A DNA stretch of 64,000 bases, from positions 17,192,001 through 17,256,000 of the forward strand of contig CM074184.1 of NCBI GenBank assembly GCA_037179385.1. The letters are read 5' to 3'. The DNA is from Holothuria scabra. Its lineage: Eukaryota; Echinodermata; Holothuroidea; Aspidochirotida; Holothuriidae. A model generated the notes under the pieces. That model saw nothing but the letters and a program-made list of their open reading frames with translations, was not told the origin of the DNA and did not search any database. The number at the start of each line of letters is the position of its first letter. The first letter of the stretch is position 1. The translations under genes were made by a program, and so were the position numbers. Below, piece by piece: positions 36,097-48,500 of the stretch.

Positions 36097-38098
36097 TTAG
36101 GTAGTGTATTGTTCGAACAGATTAGGTAACAGATCAATAAATGTTTGCAAATTGTTCTTCGTTTTGGGGCAATATTATGAAGTAAAAATTTTATTGCAAA
36201 AGAAATTTTATTGCAAAATAATAGATGTTTTGCCTTTAGTTACGAGCCCAAGTTGTCATTTTTTGGCTGATTGGGGTTCTTCGTTTTTCAAAATTTTTTG
36301 TGTTCTAAAAGGCAAAAATGCCTGCTATTTTCCAATTTCAATGTGGATACTCCGAACAAAAAATAACCAAAGCCAACACTGTTAATCATCGGGCCCCGAC
36401 ATTCTAGTGGCCTAAATTTGCTCTTGAAAAGCATAACACTTAATGAAAACCCGAATTTTTTTGTTATAATCGTAAAATGACAAATTTTCTTCCATTAAAT
36501 TCCAAAATATCACCAATGAAATAAGCTCTTTATTTCCAAATCTTCGTTCAAAAATGGAAAAAACTTTTCGGGAAAACTTGTAGTCCCGTGTTGAAGCCTT
36601 CGTATGTTGGCCTAGTACGATTAAATGCTTAACCCCAAAATATTTTCAGCTGTCACCTATAGAACTTTTTTGATTTTTCCTATATGAAGGACATACTCTT
36701 CTAGAAACTCCCCCATTTTTTTGGAGGGGGGGGGATACGATGAAAGAAAATTCATAAAAATATAGCACTGTACTTGCCGATGTCAATTGAATTACTGATG
36801 AAGTTGTCAAAATTTGAGTGTATTTCCACACTACTGTACAATCTTAACAGAGAGGTTTAAGTGACTAGCAGTACCCCTTTTGGCAAATGTAAAGTGAACA
36901 CATCATGGAAATGTTCAAAGCAACAAAACAAACGAATGCAAGAAACAACCCAGTACGTAATAATTATAAAGTAGAAAAATTTTCTTTTTGAGACGTTTCG
37001 GTTAGTATTTAACAGTTGTCATTTAGACTTTTCCAAAGTCTAATATCTGTTTGGTCCATAGGTGTGGGAAGCGGGGCTGAGGTGACACCCCCCTAATGAA
37101 AAATGAGCACATCCCGTGTCCGAAAACCATTTTTTCCATTTTTGCCGAATCTCAAAAAGCAAAATTTGCGTCACGCCGCAAAGTGCAATATAGAGTGCAC
37201 TAGTTCTTCCATAGTTATTACACCTTTCCCTGGTTGGAAAACTCCTTCCCGACGTACACTGTGTTTGCACACACGTAAAAGCTGTATGTATGTCCACAGT
37301 TTTTTGTAAGGTGCGTCCGTAACTTTCCGTAAAAGCATGTTGAGCTCTTTAAAAAAGTTCATCATTTTACTTTGAACATGCACACGATCGATCGGTAGCG
37401 AAATGGCTCCACTGAGTGATGTAATGTTTCTGCTGGGAAGTGAAATTAAAGTTGACCCAAGGGCTAAAAGGGAACTGCAAACACACTCCTAATCAGTAAT
37501 TTTTTAAGATTTTTGAATAAATTAAGAAATCCTATGTCCTCGGATTTCATTTTCTCTTTTTAAGCGTAAAATACTGGTTCCGAGGCCTGGCGTTTGGAGA
37601 TCTTCGCTTAGGACATTCAGTAGGCCCTACAGGCTTATCATACCGCAGTCAGTGTGCGGTAAGGGTGAAGTAGACCTACTTCATTACGCTAGGTTGGCTT
37701 CCTAAAATTTTGCACGACCATAGTTACTGATAAATATCGTATAATACACTGTCTGATAAACCGTTACACTCGTTTGATAAAATGGTTTAATCCAACTAGT
37801 CTGACGTTATACAGTGCGGTTGCTACGTGCTTCGCAATTTCGCGGAATTGTTGAGTGTGCTTACCAAGTTACTGTTGCTACACCAGCCTTCGATTGTCCC
37901 GCTATTTTAGTTTGGGTACAGTTATTCTCGCTCTACGGCCGTTCTAATGTCAAGACAGAAATCTTCATCAAACCTTTCGCAATAATATGCCCTAATTGCA
38001 GTGGCGTAGCCAGGATGGGATTTTTTGGGGGGCCTAGGTAACAAGTGGGGGGGGGGGCTGGTACCTCCGAAGGTCAGGCACGGCAAGACTATCTAAGC

Positions 38099-38176
38099 GG
38101 ACCGCAACCATCAGTTGGCGCGGAGCGTACAAGGAAATTTTGGGCTTTAAAACCCTTCCAGATGGCCGGAAACGGT
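38099..38176 (+). repeat. GTTGGCGCGGAGCG repeat unit, copy 1
   Basis: Core GCAACCATCAGTTGGCGCGGAGCG, then AAATTTTGGGC and CCAGATGGCCGGAAA. One of seven copies recognised in the window, inside the outer hAT-like element. Confidence 0.75.
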
Positions 38177-38439
38177 ACTTCCCACGGTGTTGTAAGCTGG
38201 ATGTACCCAGCCTTGAAATACGAATCTCATGTCTGCGACTTCTCACATAATGAGAATAAAAAATCAATCTATGAAAAATGGTAATACATACACTTTTCAG
38301 GGACCCCAAAACTGGACACATCTGAATCTGTAGCCTGGGGGATGAGACTAAAAGGAACGGGTATCTCCCTTCCCCTTGGGAAAAATGATAAACTTCAGAA
38401 GGACGTAGATCGCAAATGCGGAAATATTTGAATCTAAAC

Positions 38440-38519
38440 CGAGCGCCACCATCAGTTGGCGCGGAGTGTACAAAAAATGTTGGGACTTTAAAATCCCTCC
38501 AGATGGCCGGAAACAGCAC
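38440..38519 (+). repeat. GTTGGCGCGGAGCG repeat unit, copy 2
   Basis: GAGCGCCACCATCAGTTGGCGCGGAG, then CCAGATGGCCGGAAACAGC. GCGCCA...TGGCGC can form a hairpin. Confidence 0.75.
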
Positions 38520-39692
38520 TTCCCATGTGTTATAAACTGGATGTACCTAGCCGCAAATGCGGCAATATTTGAATGGATTTCAGCTTACCTTAGGCAGTAC
38601 CTTACCCTTTAACAGGAAAACCAAATGTAGTTGCGTCCCCCTCTGAGAAACTTTCTTTGCGTTTGATTTCCTAGATGCAAAATGGTGCTATGTTTGGCAA
38701 AACGCCTAAGTTGTAGGATTTTCTTTTTGGGGGAGCATGAAAAATACAAAAATATATTTAGCTTTTGCAGAGATTTTACAAGAGACATACATACTATTAA
38801 AGGAACAATGTGCAAAATGGTGCAGTATCTGTCCATCGGTACATTACGTAGTCAAAATTTAAATATTATACGAATAAGTCTCTCAAAATAATTGAACCGC
38901 AAAGCAGAAGTATGGATCATGTGGGAAACACATGAAATCAGGACCTTGTGGACATTCTACAAATCCCCCGAACGCCAGTGCCAACTAGTAAAAACAGGAC
39001 TTGTCGAAGAAAATCGTCCTAACGTGGCACTTCGCATGGGCAGGAGTAAGGCACGACATAGGCCTAGGCCTATACTTGTTAAGGATGGAAGGGAAGAATT
39101 ATCCGAAGGCAGTACCCAGTGGCGTAGCTAGGATTTTTTCCAGGGGGGGCAAAGGTATGAGATTTCCCCAAAACTTTTCCCGGTCAATGTGTATGTATTT
39201 CATATAAAATATGCAAACTTACAAGTATAACAACATTACCATGTCATTTTGTAATATTACCTGCATTTTATAACATAGAGCAATCGGAAATAACAAAGTA
39301 TATTATTTTGGTAAGCAATATTTGGTTAATTTGTATGTACTAACGCAGTGGCGTACGCAGGATTTCTCTGAAGGGGAAGGGGCATGCAGTATAGTCTAAG
39401 GGGAGGGGTGTCCGGAAATTTTTTGACGTTTTCAAGAAGCCTACATGCAAAATGGTGCAAAATTTTCGACTTTGACAGGAACAGTGTTAAAAGTTGAATC
39501 GTGGTGGTTCATGAGGATAAAACTGAAACTTTTGTGTCTCGACATGCATTTCTTTATGCCATTTATGCTACCTTACGAAGAAAAACTTGTTATTAAATTT
39601 GCACACTATTAGGAGTCAAAATAAAAGAGCAATGATCGGTATTTGTGGTTTTTCTTGGCCACAAAATGTTATTTTGTCATAAAGATTATCTA

Positions 39693-39777
39693 AGCGGAGC
39701 GCCACCATTGGTTGGCGCGGAGCGTAGAGAAAATTTGGAAAAATTAGACCCCTTAGATGGCCGGAAATAGCATTTTC
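39693..39777 (+). repeat. GTTGGCGCGGAGCG repeat unit, copy 3
   Basis: GAGCGCCACCATTGGTTGGCGCGGAG, AAAATTTGGAAAAATTAGACCCC, AGATGGCCGGAAATAGC. Lies within the inner hAT-like element. Confidence 0.75.
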
Positions 39778-39924
39778 TAGGCTAATACGAAGAATCTAGC
39801 CAGTCGCTTTCTTCTTTTGTCGTTTGCAATAAAATGCTCACTTCAAAATATGTTCGCAAACTGCAAAGTGATCAGACAGTTAAGAGCTAATTTTACCCCA
39901 AATATGTAATTTTGCCCAAAAGAC

Positions 39925-40003
39925 GGAGCGAAGCGCCACCATTGATTGGCGCGGAGCGTAAGGAAAATTTCGAAAAATCAGACCCCTCAGATGGTCAAAA
40001 TAG
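39925..40003 (+). repeat. GTTGGCGCGGAGCG repeat unit, copy 4
   Basis: AAGCGCCACCATTGATTGGCGCGGAG with the same downstream AATTTCG and GACCCCTCAGATGG. Second copy within the inner element. Confidence 0.75.
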
Positions 40004-42231
40004 TGTATTTATGCTTGTAAAGAGAATCTAAACATGTACTCTTTTTTATCGATGCCACCAGTGGGAAACAGATTCTACCTTTTCATTTAAAAATTGGAAT
40101 TTGACAGAATTTGCCTAGGTCTATTTGTAGGAATTAAAAAAAAAAAATTGGCATCATTGAAAGACCTTGCAGGGACAATCCTTCACCTTTGAAAATTTTT
40201 GAAAAAAAATTGTGTCCTTATAAGCAATCTGGTGCCACATATGCTATCTTTTGAAGTAAAATCTGTGTTAATAAAGTTAGACTGCGTATTTTTAAGAACA
40301 AAGAAAAAATGGCATCTGTGAGGGGGCATGACCCAATGGTCTTCTCTTCGCACGCCACTAAGGAGGCCTAATAGTGGCTCGATCACACAGGATATCCTGT
40401 GAGAAAAGCAGTCTGTTAAGTGTAGAAGGCTACAAGGTACTCATTGTCCATTTATTGTTACACTCAAAGTCAGCAGAAAGCTATTTTCCCGAACTAGCTT
40501 GTAAGCATCGTTATGTACACAGAGTAAAACGGTACAGCTCTGCTAGCTTGTAGAAGAACATAACAACGTCGGGGGTCTACGCTAGTGACTTGTTAGTTTT
40601 CACATCCTTTTAATGAATTCCCAAAGTATCACCTGAATAACAGCTTCCTGTACACTGAAATGCACTGATCATAACCCCCCCTTCGTATACAAGCACAAGG
40701 CCAGGGAACATTCAATCTGCTACGCGACGAGGACAATTCTGTGGAACGCGAATTGGGCCGGTTCATGCGACACTGACGAAATCTGAGTTAATTTGTTGCA
40801 TGAAAATACGAATTATGTATGAGAAATGTCTCACAATTTCTTATTCTAACAAAAATTTTGAGAAATTTTCGTGAAATTTTTGTAATAATAAGATTCATCA
40901 AATTTCCCCATTTTCATCAAATTTCCCCAAAAATTTTTCCGGGGGGGGGGGGGCAACTTGCCCCCCTGCCCCCGCAGTAGCTACGCCACTGGCAGTACCT
41001 TACCCTTACCTGCTTACGGCATAAATTTTGTGTATGATAAAGTATAGGAAAGATCGTGTAAGAGTGGACTCCAGTGTACGATTGCCTTATTTTCAGTTAA
41101 TCAATCAGCCACCCGAAAGGCAGAGAGGGTCTTAACCTAACAAAGTCACATTAAAGTTTGTCGTCGAGACTTTTGTTTCATCTTCTAAGTGAAATGCAAA
41201 AAACGACACTGCAGATCACAAACGGTATCTAATTTAGTGAAAGTGGGCATTTTGAAGTTATAACTTGATTTCATAAGCGCGCGCAAAATGTGTTTTACAC
41301 ACATTCATCCATGTTTTTTTTTTTTAATTTTACACATTTTATTTATTTACTGTTTTGAAGGAAATACTTCAAAGTTTATTTCGGTTAATTTTTTTTTATT
41401 TTTTTTTTCAATTACTTAATAAGGACGCAAAAAATCTGGGGGCCTGAAGAAAATCTGGGGGAGGGTGGGCTAGGCCACTGCCTGATTGAAGTCATTGCAG
41501 TTTGATATTTGTTCACAAGAGACTCTTGAAGAAATCAGTGTACCCTGTCTGCATATATACAGTATGTATAAAGAGTCCAACAACAAGGCTCTCGTTTACT
41601 ATCTACGTGGCGTGACAGACAAAAACCGGAATCTCAACATAAGCAGTCAGTTCGCGGAGTTTCTAAACCAGGGAAAGGTATAATAACTATGGTTTTTCAT
41701 AAATCAATTTGGTAAACTTTTCCGAGCTCTGGAAATGACAAAATCGGATATGTGTCATATGTTACACTACACCATCAAGACACAAGGGCAGCTACATTGT
41801 AATTTTTTAAATTGCCTTTCATAGAATTCCAAATTTTCTTCAATAAAAGCTCTTGATTTTGAAATATTTTGTGTAAAAAGGACAACAAAGTTTGAGAAAC
41901 TGAAATGTCATCGGAGAAGGTCAGTTTGTAGGCCTGAGACAACATTACGTAGCAACAAACGTTCTGTGCTTGTGCAATCAATCTCAGATTTGCCACCAAT
42001 ATATGAAAGAAGTGCAGATTCTTCAGTAATCCCCGAAGCTTTCAAATTTCCTTACAGAAAACCCAGAATCCAAAGCTTTCTGCAATACAAGCTCCATTTT
42101 TACAAATATTTGTTTAATTAAAGGGGCAAAAATTTCGGAGGTTGGCTCCCCGTTATACTAACCTGTAATTGTGGTGTTCACTCTTAAAAGAAAAATCGGA
42201 AAACTTAGCTAATGCTTACAAGTCCGAGAAA

Positions 42232-42306
42232 AGCCATTTCCGGTTCTCTGAGGAGTCGCGATTTTTCGAAATATTCTGTACGCTCCGCACCAACTGAAGA
42301 TAGTCT
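42232..42306 (-). repeat. GTTGGCGCGGAGCG repeat unit, copy 7 (minus)
   Basis: Plus strand reads AAGCCATTTCCGGTTCTCTGAGGAG, then CGATTTTTCGAAATA and CGCTCCGCACCAACTGAAGA. Same unit inverted. Confidence 0.65.
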
Positions 42307-42466
42307 TTCCAGCAAGATTTTATATCTCAGGCACGAAAACATTGGCTTCCATACACACCTACCATCAGATATCGGTACCTTTCAACCCTGACAGTTGAGT
42401 AGTCTATGCAGATGGATTCTTTAGTTATTAAGTGTCAAATTCTTATCAATGTTCAATGTGGCAGAA

Positions 42467-42560
42467 CAGTGACGTAGCTACAGGGGGCAGGGGGTGATTG
42501 CTCCCTGGCTCGAAGCTACAGGAGGCAGGGGGCGATTGCCCCGGCTCGAAAAAGTGAAAA
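42467..42560 (+). mobile_element. hAT-like element end fragment
   Basis: CAGTGACGTAGCTACAGGGGGCAGGGGG resembles the ends above, and GGGGCAGGGGGTGATTGCTCC is then partly repeated (42505-42545). No partner end with a matching flank was found. Confidence 0.5.
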
Positions 42561-42628
42561 ATTTGAGGAACGACTCAAACACAGTGCGGTTTTCCCAAAA
42601 TTTCCTTCATTAAATTCCAAATTCATCC

Positions 42629-43180
42629 TTTTTTTTTTTTTTTGGAAGAACTTTATTTCCATTCTCAACATATATACATACAAAACAGCAAATTAAATGA
42701 TAAAAATAATAATATATACAAGTATTTACAGCTGAATAATTTATCATACATCACTCTTTCAATAATACCCTGACTCATTTTTTTTTCCTTGAAGGAAAGA
42801 CTTTATTAAAACTCAAAGCAGAATATATACAAGGTGAAAAGATATTTACAATTATTTACACATTGGATCAACTAATTACAACACTATTACAGTTTCTTTT
42901 TTCCCCGAAAGGAAGAAATTTATTTACATCTTGAACAAACATATAGTACAGGACAAGCTGAACACTATTTTTTTTTTTTTTAAGGAAGAACTTTATTCCC
43001 ATCTTGAAATTATAAACATATGTACATATATATAAAACATAGGTTGGAAAATAAATATAATACTTACGAATAATATTTACGAACTAATTAATTCAACTTA
43101 CAATATCATTACATTAACATCATAATTCAATTAACTTACATCACATTTTAAATTGGAAGGAAGAAATCTTCTTTTCTTGA
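42629..43180 (-). repeat. Five serial 3'-end modules (near-AATAAA / TTCTTCC / A-tract)
   Basis: Read on the minus strand, five related modules occur at about 43150, 42980, 42910, 42785 and 42640. Each has an ATATGT-rich lead, TTCAAGATGnnAATAAAnTTCTTCC or a variant, and several end in an A-tract of 8-14 nt. They sit within one target-duplication-bounded insertion. Confidence 0.7.
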
Positions 43181-43260
43181 CTCATATACATATGTACCTA
43201 CGAAAATTGGAAAATAAATAAAATGCAAGTGTTAACAGTAATTTCAGTATGAAACCTTTG

Positions 43261-43436
43261 TTACAAATTATAAATAAGGTCACCATTCCCCAGGGTAACA
43301 CATGACCTATCCTTAATCCACATTTTGAAAAATTTTTCCTTCGAAAATCTTCTGTAATCGGCTTCGATTCTGTCTTTAATAGTTTTAATAATTATTGACA
43401 GTATTTCTTGATAGCTTTGAACTTCTAACTCGAAAA
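43261..43436 (-). pseudogene. C-terminal coding fragment inside the retroelement
   Basis: About 58 codons open from the insertion point to TAA at 43261, including KDRIEADYRRFSKEKFFKMW and a C-terminus NGDLIYNL. Charged and helix-forming. It looks like the end of a retroelement ORF or a retroposed gene; I do not recognise the family. Confidence 0.5.
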
Positions 43437-44246
43437 CAAATTCATCCTTACAAAAGCTCTATGTTTGTAATTATTAGTTTTAAAAAGGCAAAATTTCCCG
43501 CTCGCTTCGCCCCCCAAATTGGAACCCTTAATGGAGTTAGTGATCACTCATAAAGCAGTCAGTAGTAAACTTTTCCGAGCAGCTACAGTGCCGTTTCCAC
43601 AAAAAAAATTCAATTTCGGCTTTTTATTCTTAAATGTTTTGTCTAAAAAAGGCAACAAAGTTTCGGGAGCGTTTTGAATGACGCCGAGGAGCCCCAATCC
43701 ATTCTCCTTAGGGAACATTATGTAACAACAACGATCTTCAGTCGACATGCTATCTCAGAAATTTGCTTATAGAAAACGCTGATTCTTCGATAGTCCCAAA
43801 CGTCCCTACAGGAAACACTGAATCTGAACTTTTTTTTGCAATAAAAGCTGCATATTTACAAATGTGCAAAAGGACCCAAATTTTCGGCGAACTCCGCGCG
43901 TCGCATATTACCTTCGTAAGACAGTAGTGTTCACACTTAAGAAAAAAAAAGAACAAATTTTTTTCTATTTAAAAAAATGACCTTGCTTGAAGAAAAAGGA
44001 GAGAAAAAATAGCATAAAAAATGTACATTTTGGTCCCCCACTTTCAAATTGCTTCCTACAGAACTGATGTGGTTCCTGCCCTTCTCACTAAAAATATCTT
44101 ACCTATACGGAAATTATGAACGACTTGGTGTACATAGTTTTCTTATACACATTTGTGTACTCTGAGTATTCGCATTATGATCTTGTGATGTTTGTGATGT
44201 CATGTGTATTGTTATCTTTTCCTAACGATAAATACTGCTGTTTCGG

Positions 44247-45533
44247 CTAATCACGAATTTCTGCATAAATTGACCCGGTTAGAGTTGGATCGTTTGTCTT
44301 AGAATCAGAGCAAGCTGTGCCCCGTAATGATGAAGGGTAAAATATTCTGCCGTCATATTTAGACGAAGTGAAGGGGGATTTTGATGTTGCAATCCTCCAA
44401 GTGTAGGTACCATCCAGACCTTGCTCATGATGAGATGCCTCGGTTTGATCAAGCTTTAAGGGTGTAAGATATTGCGATCCATCCGGAATCATTGGCAATA
44501 CTCCTTCGTAATAGTCACAGCTTTTGTTGGAACTGTTAACCGTTTGTTGAAATTGGCGTGGTGACGAATTGTGCCAGGTATTACATGTATGAAATATATT
44601 GGCAGAACTTGGTGATACGTCAGACCTGGGGGCAGGACACCTCCTGTAAAGGAAAGCTGCCAGCACTAAAACCATTATAGTTGAACATGTAGTAGTTAAA
44701 CCCAAGGCAATCGTCGTTATTAGATGTTTCTTTGAGTACGAGGTAGTACTGAAGTACAATACCGAAGTTGACATTGAATGAATAGTACTGCTCGATTGGT
44801 TGGACGTCGATGATTCCCGGCATACCATCAAATGATCTTTTGACAAATTGGCCAATGTCTTTCCAAAAAAACCTGGAGGAGTGTTACAGATGATTGATCC
44901 ACTGATGTGAATATAATCTTTTTGATACATGTACCAAAGCCAAAACTCCAGCAATTTACAGTCACATTCCCACTCATTTCCGGTTAGATGAATCTGTGTT
45001 ATTGTGCAATTGAATCCAGTTAGAGGCTGAAATACTCGGCTAGGTAAAGTTTGCAGTTGATTTTTTCTTAAATCAAGCTGAATCAAACTGTTTAAGCCAA
45101 CAAATGACTTTTCGCTCAAAGACGTCAGTCGGTTACCAGTCAAGTTAAGTATTTTCAATTTGTCGTTCTTTCTAAAAATCCCATCTGACAATATTTTTAA
45201 AAAGTTATCAGACAAATCTAACACACGTAATTGTGTAAAGTTTGTCACACGGTCAGGTAATGCTTTAAGCTCATTGTATTGAAAATGAAGTTCAAAGGCT
45301 TTATTGACGTCGAACGGAGGAATATATGATATAAATACCTCCTTGCAGTCGATCGATACTCCTGTTTGAAAATCGTAAATTACAGGTGCACATGTGCAAT
45401 GCAAAGGACAGGTTAAAACCATGTTCGATGTTCCGCTAAACAACACCATCACGAAAAGTGTTAACTTTATCCAGAATACCTCCACATTCAGTGAACGGTT
45501 TACTACATTTAAGAGGAAAATCATTCCACACAT
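44247..45533 (-). CDS. LRR transmembrane receptor with ITIM-like C-terminus (428 aa)
   Basis: Single open coding exon. Residues: hydrophobic signal segment about 20-40; LRRNT cysteines C42, C46, C48, C63; four LRRs about 78-173 (LRVLDLSDNFLKIL, LKILNLTGNRLTSL, LIQLDLRKNQLQTL); LRRCT 186-238 with CDC at 190-192, C216 and C238; Ser/Thr-rich stalk; membrane segment about 262-286; tail of about 140 residues. The protein ends SIYAEIRD; S-x-Y-x-x-I fits the ITIM consensus, so the tail may recruit SH2 phosphatases if phosphorylated (inference). On its own strand the ATG lies just inside an acceptor (TTTTTGTTAG, exon start about 45549), so a 5' UTR intron is likely. Paralogue of the gene at 57596-59068. 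No clear orthologue recognised; LRRNT-LRR-LRRCT-TM proteins act in adhesion, neural patterning and immunity. Confidence 0.9.
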   Translation of the reverse strand: MCGMIFLLNVVNRSLNVEVFWIKLTLFVMVLFSGTSNMVLTCPLHCTCAPVIYDFQTGVSIDCKEVFISYIPPFDVNKAFELHFQYNELKALPDRVTNFTQLRVLDLSDNFLKILSDGIFRKNDKLKILNLTGNRLTSLSEKSFVGLNSLIQLDLRKNQLQTLPSRVFQPLTGFNCTITQIHLTGNEWECDCKLLEFWLWYMYQKDYIHISGSIICNTPPGFFGKTLANLSKDHLMVCRESSTSNQSSSTIHSMSTSVLYFSTTSYSKKHLITTIALGLTTTCSTIMVLVLAAFLYRRCPAPRSDVSPSSANIFHTCNTWHNSSPRQFQQTVNSSNKSCDYYEGVLPMIPDGSQYLTPLKLDQTEASHHEQGLDGTYTWRIATSKSPFTSSKYDGRIFYPSSLRGTACSDSKTNDPTLTGSIYAEIRD

Positions 45534-45549
45534 CGTGAAGAGTGTTGTC

Positions 45550-48500
45550 CTAACAAAAATATAAAAGCAATGATTCAGTTACTACCTTTGCTCAGTTTTG
45601 ATTTTTGCGAAGTGTAAAAATGCCGCAATATTGAACATAACTTTCTGTAGGCTACCTAAATTGCATGATTAGCGTTTGAATGTTTCCTGAAACTTGAACT
45701 TGGGCTGTTGTGAAAGAACTGTCCAGAATCCATCTCTGGGGTAGTATACGTTGTTGTTGTAAAGAGTTTTCGAGGCATAGAGCTCATGATAAATCGGCGT
45801 AAGAGGCACAAGGGGACTGGCAGTGCCCTTATAACACCTCATCTATTCCGACAAAAGATTTGCCGTAGCCTCAGTTGTCAGTGATCCCGTAATTTAAATG
45901 CTGAAGAATCACTTAAACAAAGAAAGAAAAACCTTCTTTATTAGTCGCCTTTGGTTGATTGTTATCCAATACGTCAACTAAGCACTGCACGGGGATATAT
46001 ATTGCAACCATGAACTACGCAGTGATGTTCAGTTCCAAGGCCAGCGCTAACCTTTTTATATTTGCCACGCAGCATTAATTTCTTGCTAAATGCAAGTCAT
46101 TGACAAAAGAGAAACAGGCAAATATATGTACCGTTCGAATATCAGCCAAGTTTTCTTTTTGGACAGATCTTAATTATTGAATTCCTTGAACCTAAGAACT
46201 GTTTGTTATAAAATATTGCAACATTTTAAGCGAGGAAAGTGTAACAAGAAGTATCATATAAGCTGTAAAGCTCTTAGCACAAATAGAAAAGAAAAGGAAG
46301 AAAGAAATTGACTTGAACAAGAACTTCCCACTCATTTGTGAAATGGTTTTGTTATTACCGATTGTTTTCTTACCTAAATTGAAAGTTAAATTTTCGGAAT
46401 TTCCCGTAATGGCGTTAAAGGTTATAGCTTTACACTGTTTAGTACTCCAAATATTCTCGTTGGTGTCATATTTCCGTAAACATAAAATACACAATCAAGT
46501 GAATCCTTACAAATATTTGAAAGGAAATGGATGGGTATAATCGACCTTTTTTTCCATGTATAACATCTATTACATCTAACTTTAAGTACCACATTTATTG
46601 CTGCAACCAGATTTAATTACAGGAATGTCCCTGGTTTCCTTGCAACAGAGTGGATTAGAAAACGATAAAAGGAAACTACATGCATGGTTCCTGTGTTATT
46701 GAATCATGGGATACCAACTATATTTTCAAAAAATGGGCTGTGAATATTACCACCCTGTATATCTTCCTGGTCTTCAGTTTTCATGAGTGTAAAAATTTGT
46801 GTATTCACGCTCTTGTGTAGTCGTTAAAAGGAAGTCATTTGATGGAGTCTAAGCAAAAATGTGAACACCCGGATAAATAGAGTATCCGATTGTAACAACT
46901 GACATAGAGTATACGATTAAAACAACTGACACGTTTAATAATGTAATACTGCTTTCCTCGACAGTACAACTTGTCCCTACCTGGTCTTCTTTCTTTGCAA
47001 TACATATTCCTAACGTAAACGTGATCAAAGCCAGTTGTGATGTGCATATTTGAGGGACTTTTAATGTCATCACCTTATAATTTGACAAATGCTTTGGGTA
47101 ACTTGGTTACATACGTAGCTCCTCATTTATGAGTTATAAATCTTTTATTTCTCCATTTAACATTTATCAGTCGCAAGAATTATGCTCTGATAAATTGGTT
47201 AGCGCTTATATTTCCTATGCCCTACGATCTGTATAATACCAAATAAAGTGGACAGTGAGAATTCATACAATGTTTTTAAAGCACTTGACATCAAAATCTA
47301 AAGTTTTTGAAAAGGGATAAACGTCTCCACGCCATACCAAGTATATACTGACCTACACAGGGAAACTACTGCTTTGGGTGCTCTTGAAAGATAGTCAGTT
47401 TGGCCCCCAAACATGAAATCCTCAGCGGCATGTACTCATAAGAACGTCAGACAGGTCTTATCTGAAGGGACATAGATTTCTTTTCCACTTTCAGGAAATG
47501 ACCTGTGCGAATTTCGGAAAGTGCCGAAACTTCACGCCAAGCGTTCACTGCCAGAGGAACGTCCAAGGTCCACTGAAGGGTGAGGCACATTGACCTACCT
47601 TAGAGCCCATGGTTGGGATCCAGCGTCTCGGGAGCCCCGACCGCCCCTGGGGTGTAATGACTAGGGAGCCCCAGGAAGACAGTTTCAAGTGGTAAATATC
47701 AGTGGTTACATTCCTGGGTATGTGTATATTCATACAATTAAAAAAGGTACTGAATTAATTTCGTTAGTTTGAGAACCATTTGTAGTGTGAGAGAAAAAGG
47801 AAATCGATGAGCTTCCTACTCATTCCCCACGCCTTTGCCACTGAGATTATGGAAGGTAAACCGTGGTCATTACGAAAGAATTGGGCCGCGGTTTAACATA
47901 ACGATTGTTGTTAAACCCACAGCAGTATCTTAAATCGGATTGAGACTATCTCTAAAGTAAATAAAAAGAACCAAAGCAAGGCTATATAGCCGTGGTTTTG
48001 TCTAAGGGAAAGATGAAATGTTGATTGATTGCCGCCATAAAGATCATACGGATGAGGAAAATTAATTTGCTCACAGAAGGTGAGCTAGTGACCTGCGTAG
48101 CAGGCTGTACCGGCATGTTCCTTTTTAAGTCATATCCTTAACGCCTGCCAAAGTGAACACCGAACAAATTCCTTTCGATATTCATAGAAAACTGTGGCCT
48201 CGAGACTGGCTGAATGTTTGTGAATATTCACAAGAGGGCAACGTCATTATAAAACCCACGCCCTGGTAGTGCCCAGTGCACAGTGGTTATGCAACACGAT
48301 AATTATACACGTCCAACTGGAGTACGCACAATCACTCGGTAGCATGATTCATTAGAGAGTACATGAATAAATCATGTAACATATTATGGTAAAGAAGTTT
48401 TCGTCTAAAACTGGAAAACAGTCTTGTTCGCTTTGGCGGACGGTCATTTTGGAAGCTGAGAAGCCCCCGAGGTAGTGACTTAGATGCAAAACGATGGTAC

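Larger units (their letters stand above)
39109..40999 (+). mobile_element. Inner hAT-like element nested in the outer one
   Basis: The 14-bp terminal inverted repeat CAGTGGCGTAGCTA at 39117 is matched exactly by TAGCTACGCCACTG ending at 40991. Both sides carry the identical 8-bp sequence GCAGTACC (39109-39116 and 40992-40999). It is 1875 bp long with no transposase frame, so non-autonomous. G-runs follow the left end and precede the right end. A second CAGTGGCGTA at 39352 may be a further end-like sequence. Confidence 0.82.
37991..41488 (+). mobile_element. Outer hAT-like non-autonomous element
   Basis: The left end CAGTGGCGTAGCCAGG begins at 37999 and the right end CTAGGCCACTG ends at 41480. 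Flanking 8-bp sequences are CCTAATTG (37991-37998) and CCTGATTG (41481-41488), one mismatch. Eight-bp target duplications and CAGTGGCG ends are typical of the hAT superfamily. No transposase frame is seen. It contains the inner element 39117-40991. Confidence 0.65.
42618..43449 (-). mobile_element. 5'-truncated retroelement 3' end with 13-bp target duplication
   Basis: CAAATTCATCCTT occurs at 42618-42630 and again at 43437-43449, bracketing an insert of about 806 bp. On the minus strand the insert starts within a coding end and finishes in AATAAAGTTCTTCC followed by a poly(A) tract (the T-run at 42629-42643). The empty site would read TTCCAAATTCATCCTTACAAAAGC, a phrase that fits the surrounding repeat. 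This is a clean LINE-mediated insertion footprint. Confidence 0.82.

Noticed and set aside
38034..38519. 161-codon minus-strand open frame
   Set aside because: Lies across two copies of the GTTGGCGCGGAGCG repeat inside a non-autonomous hAT-like element; no domain and no conservation between the repeat copies.
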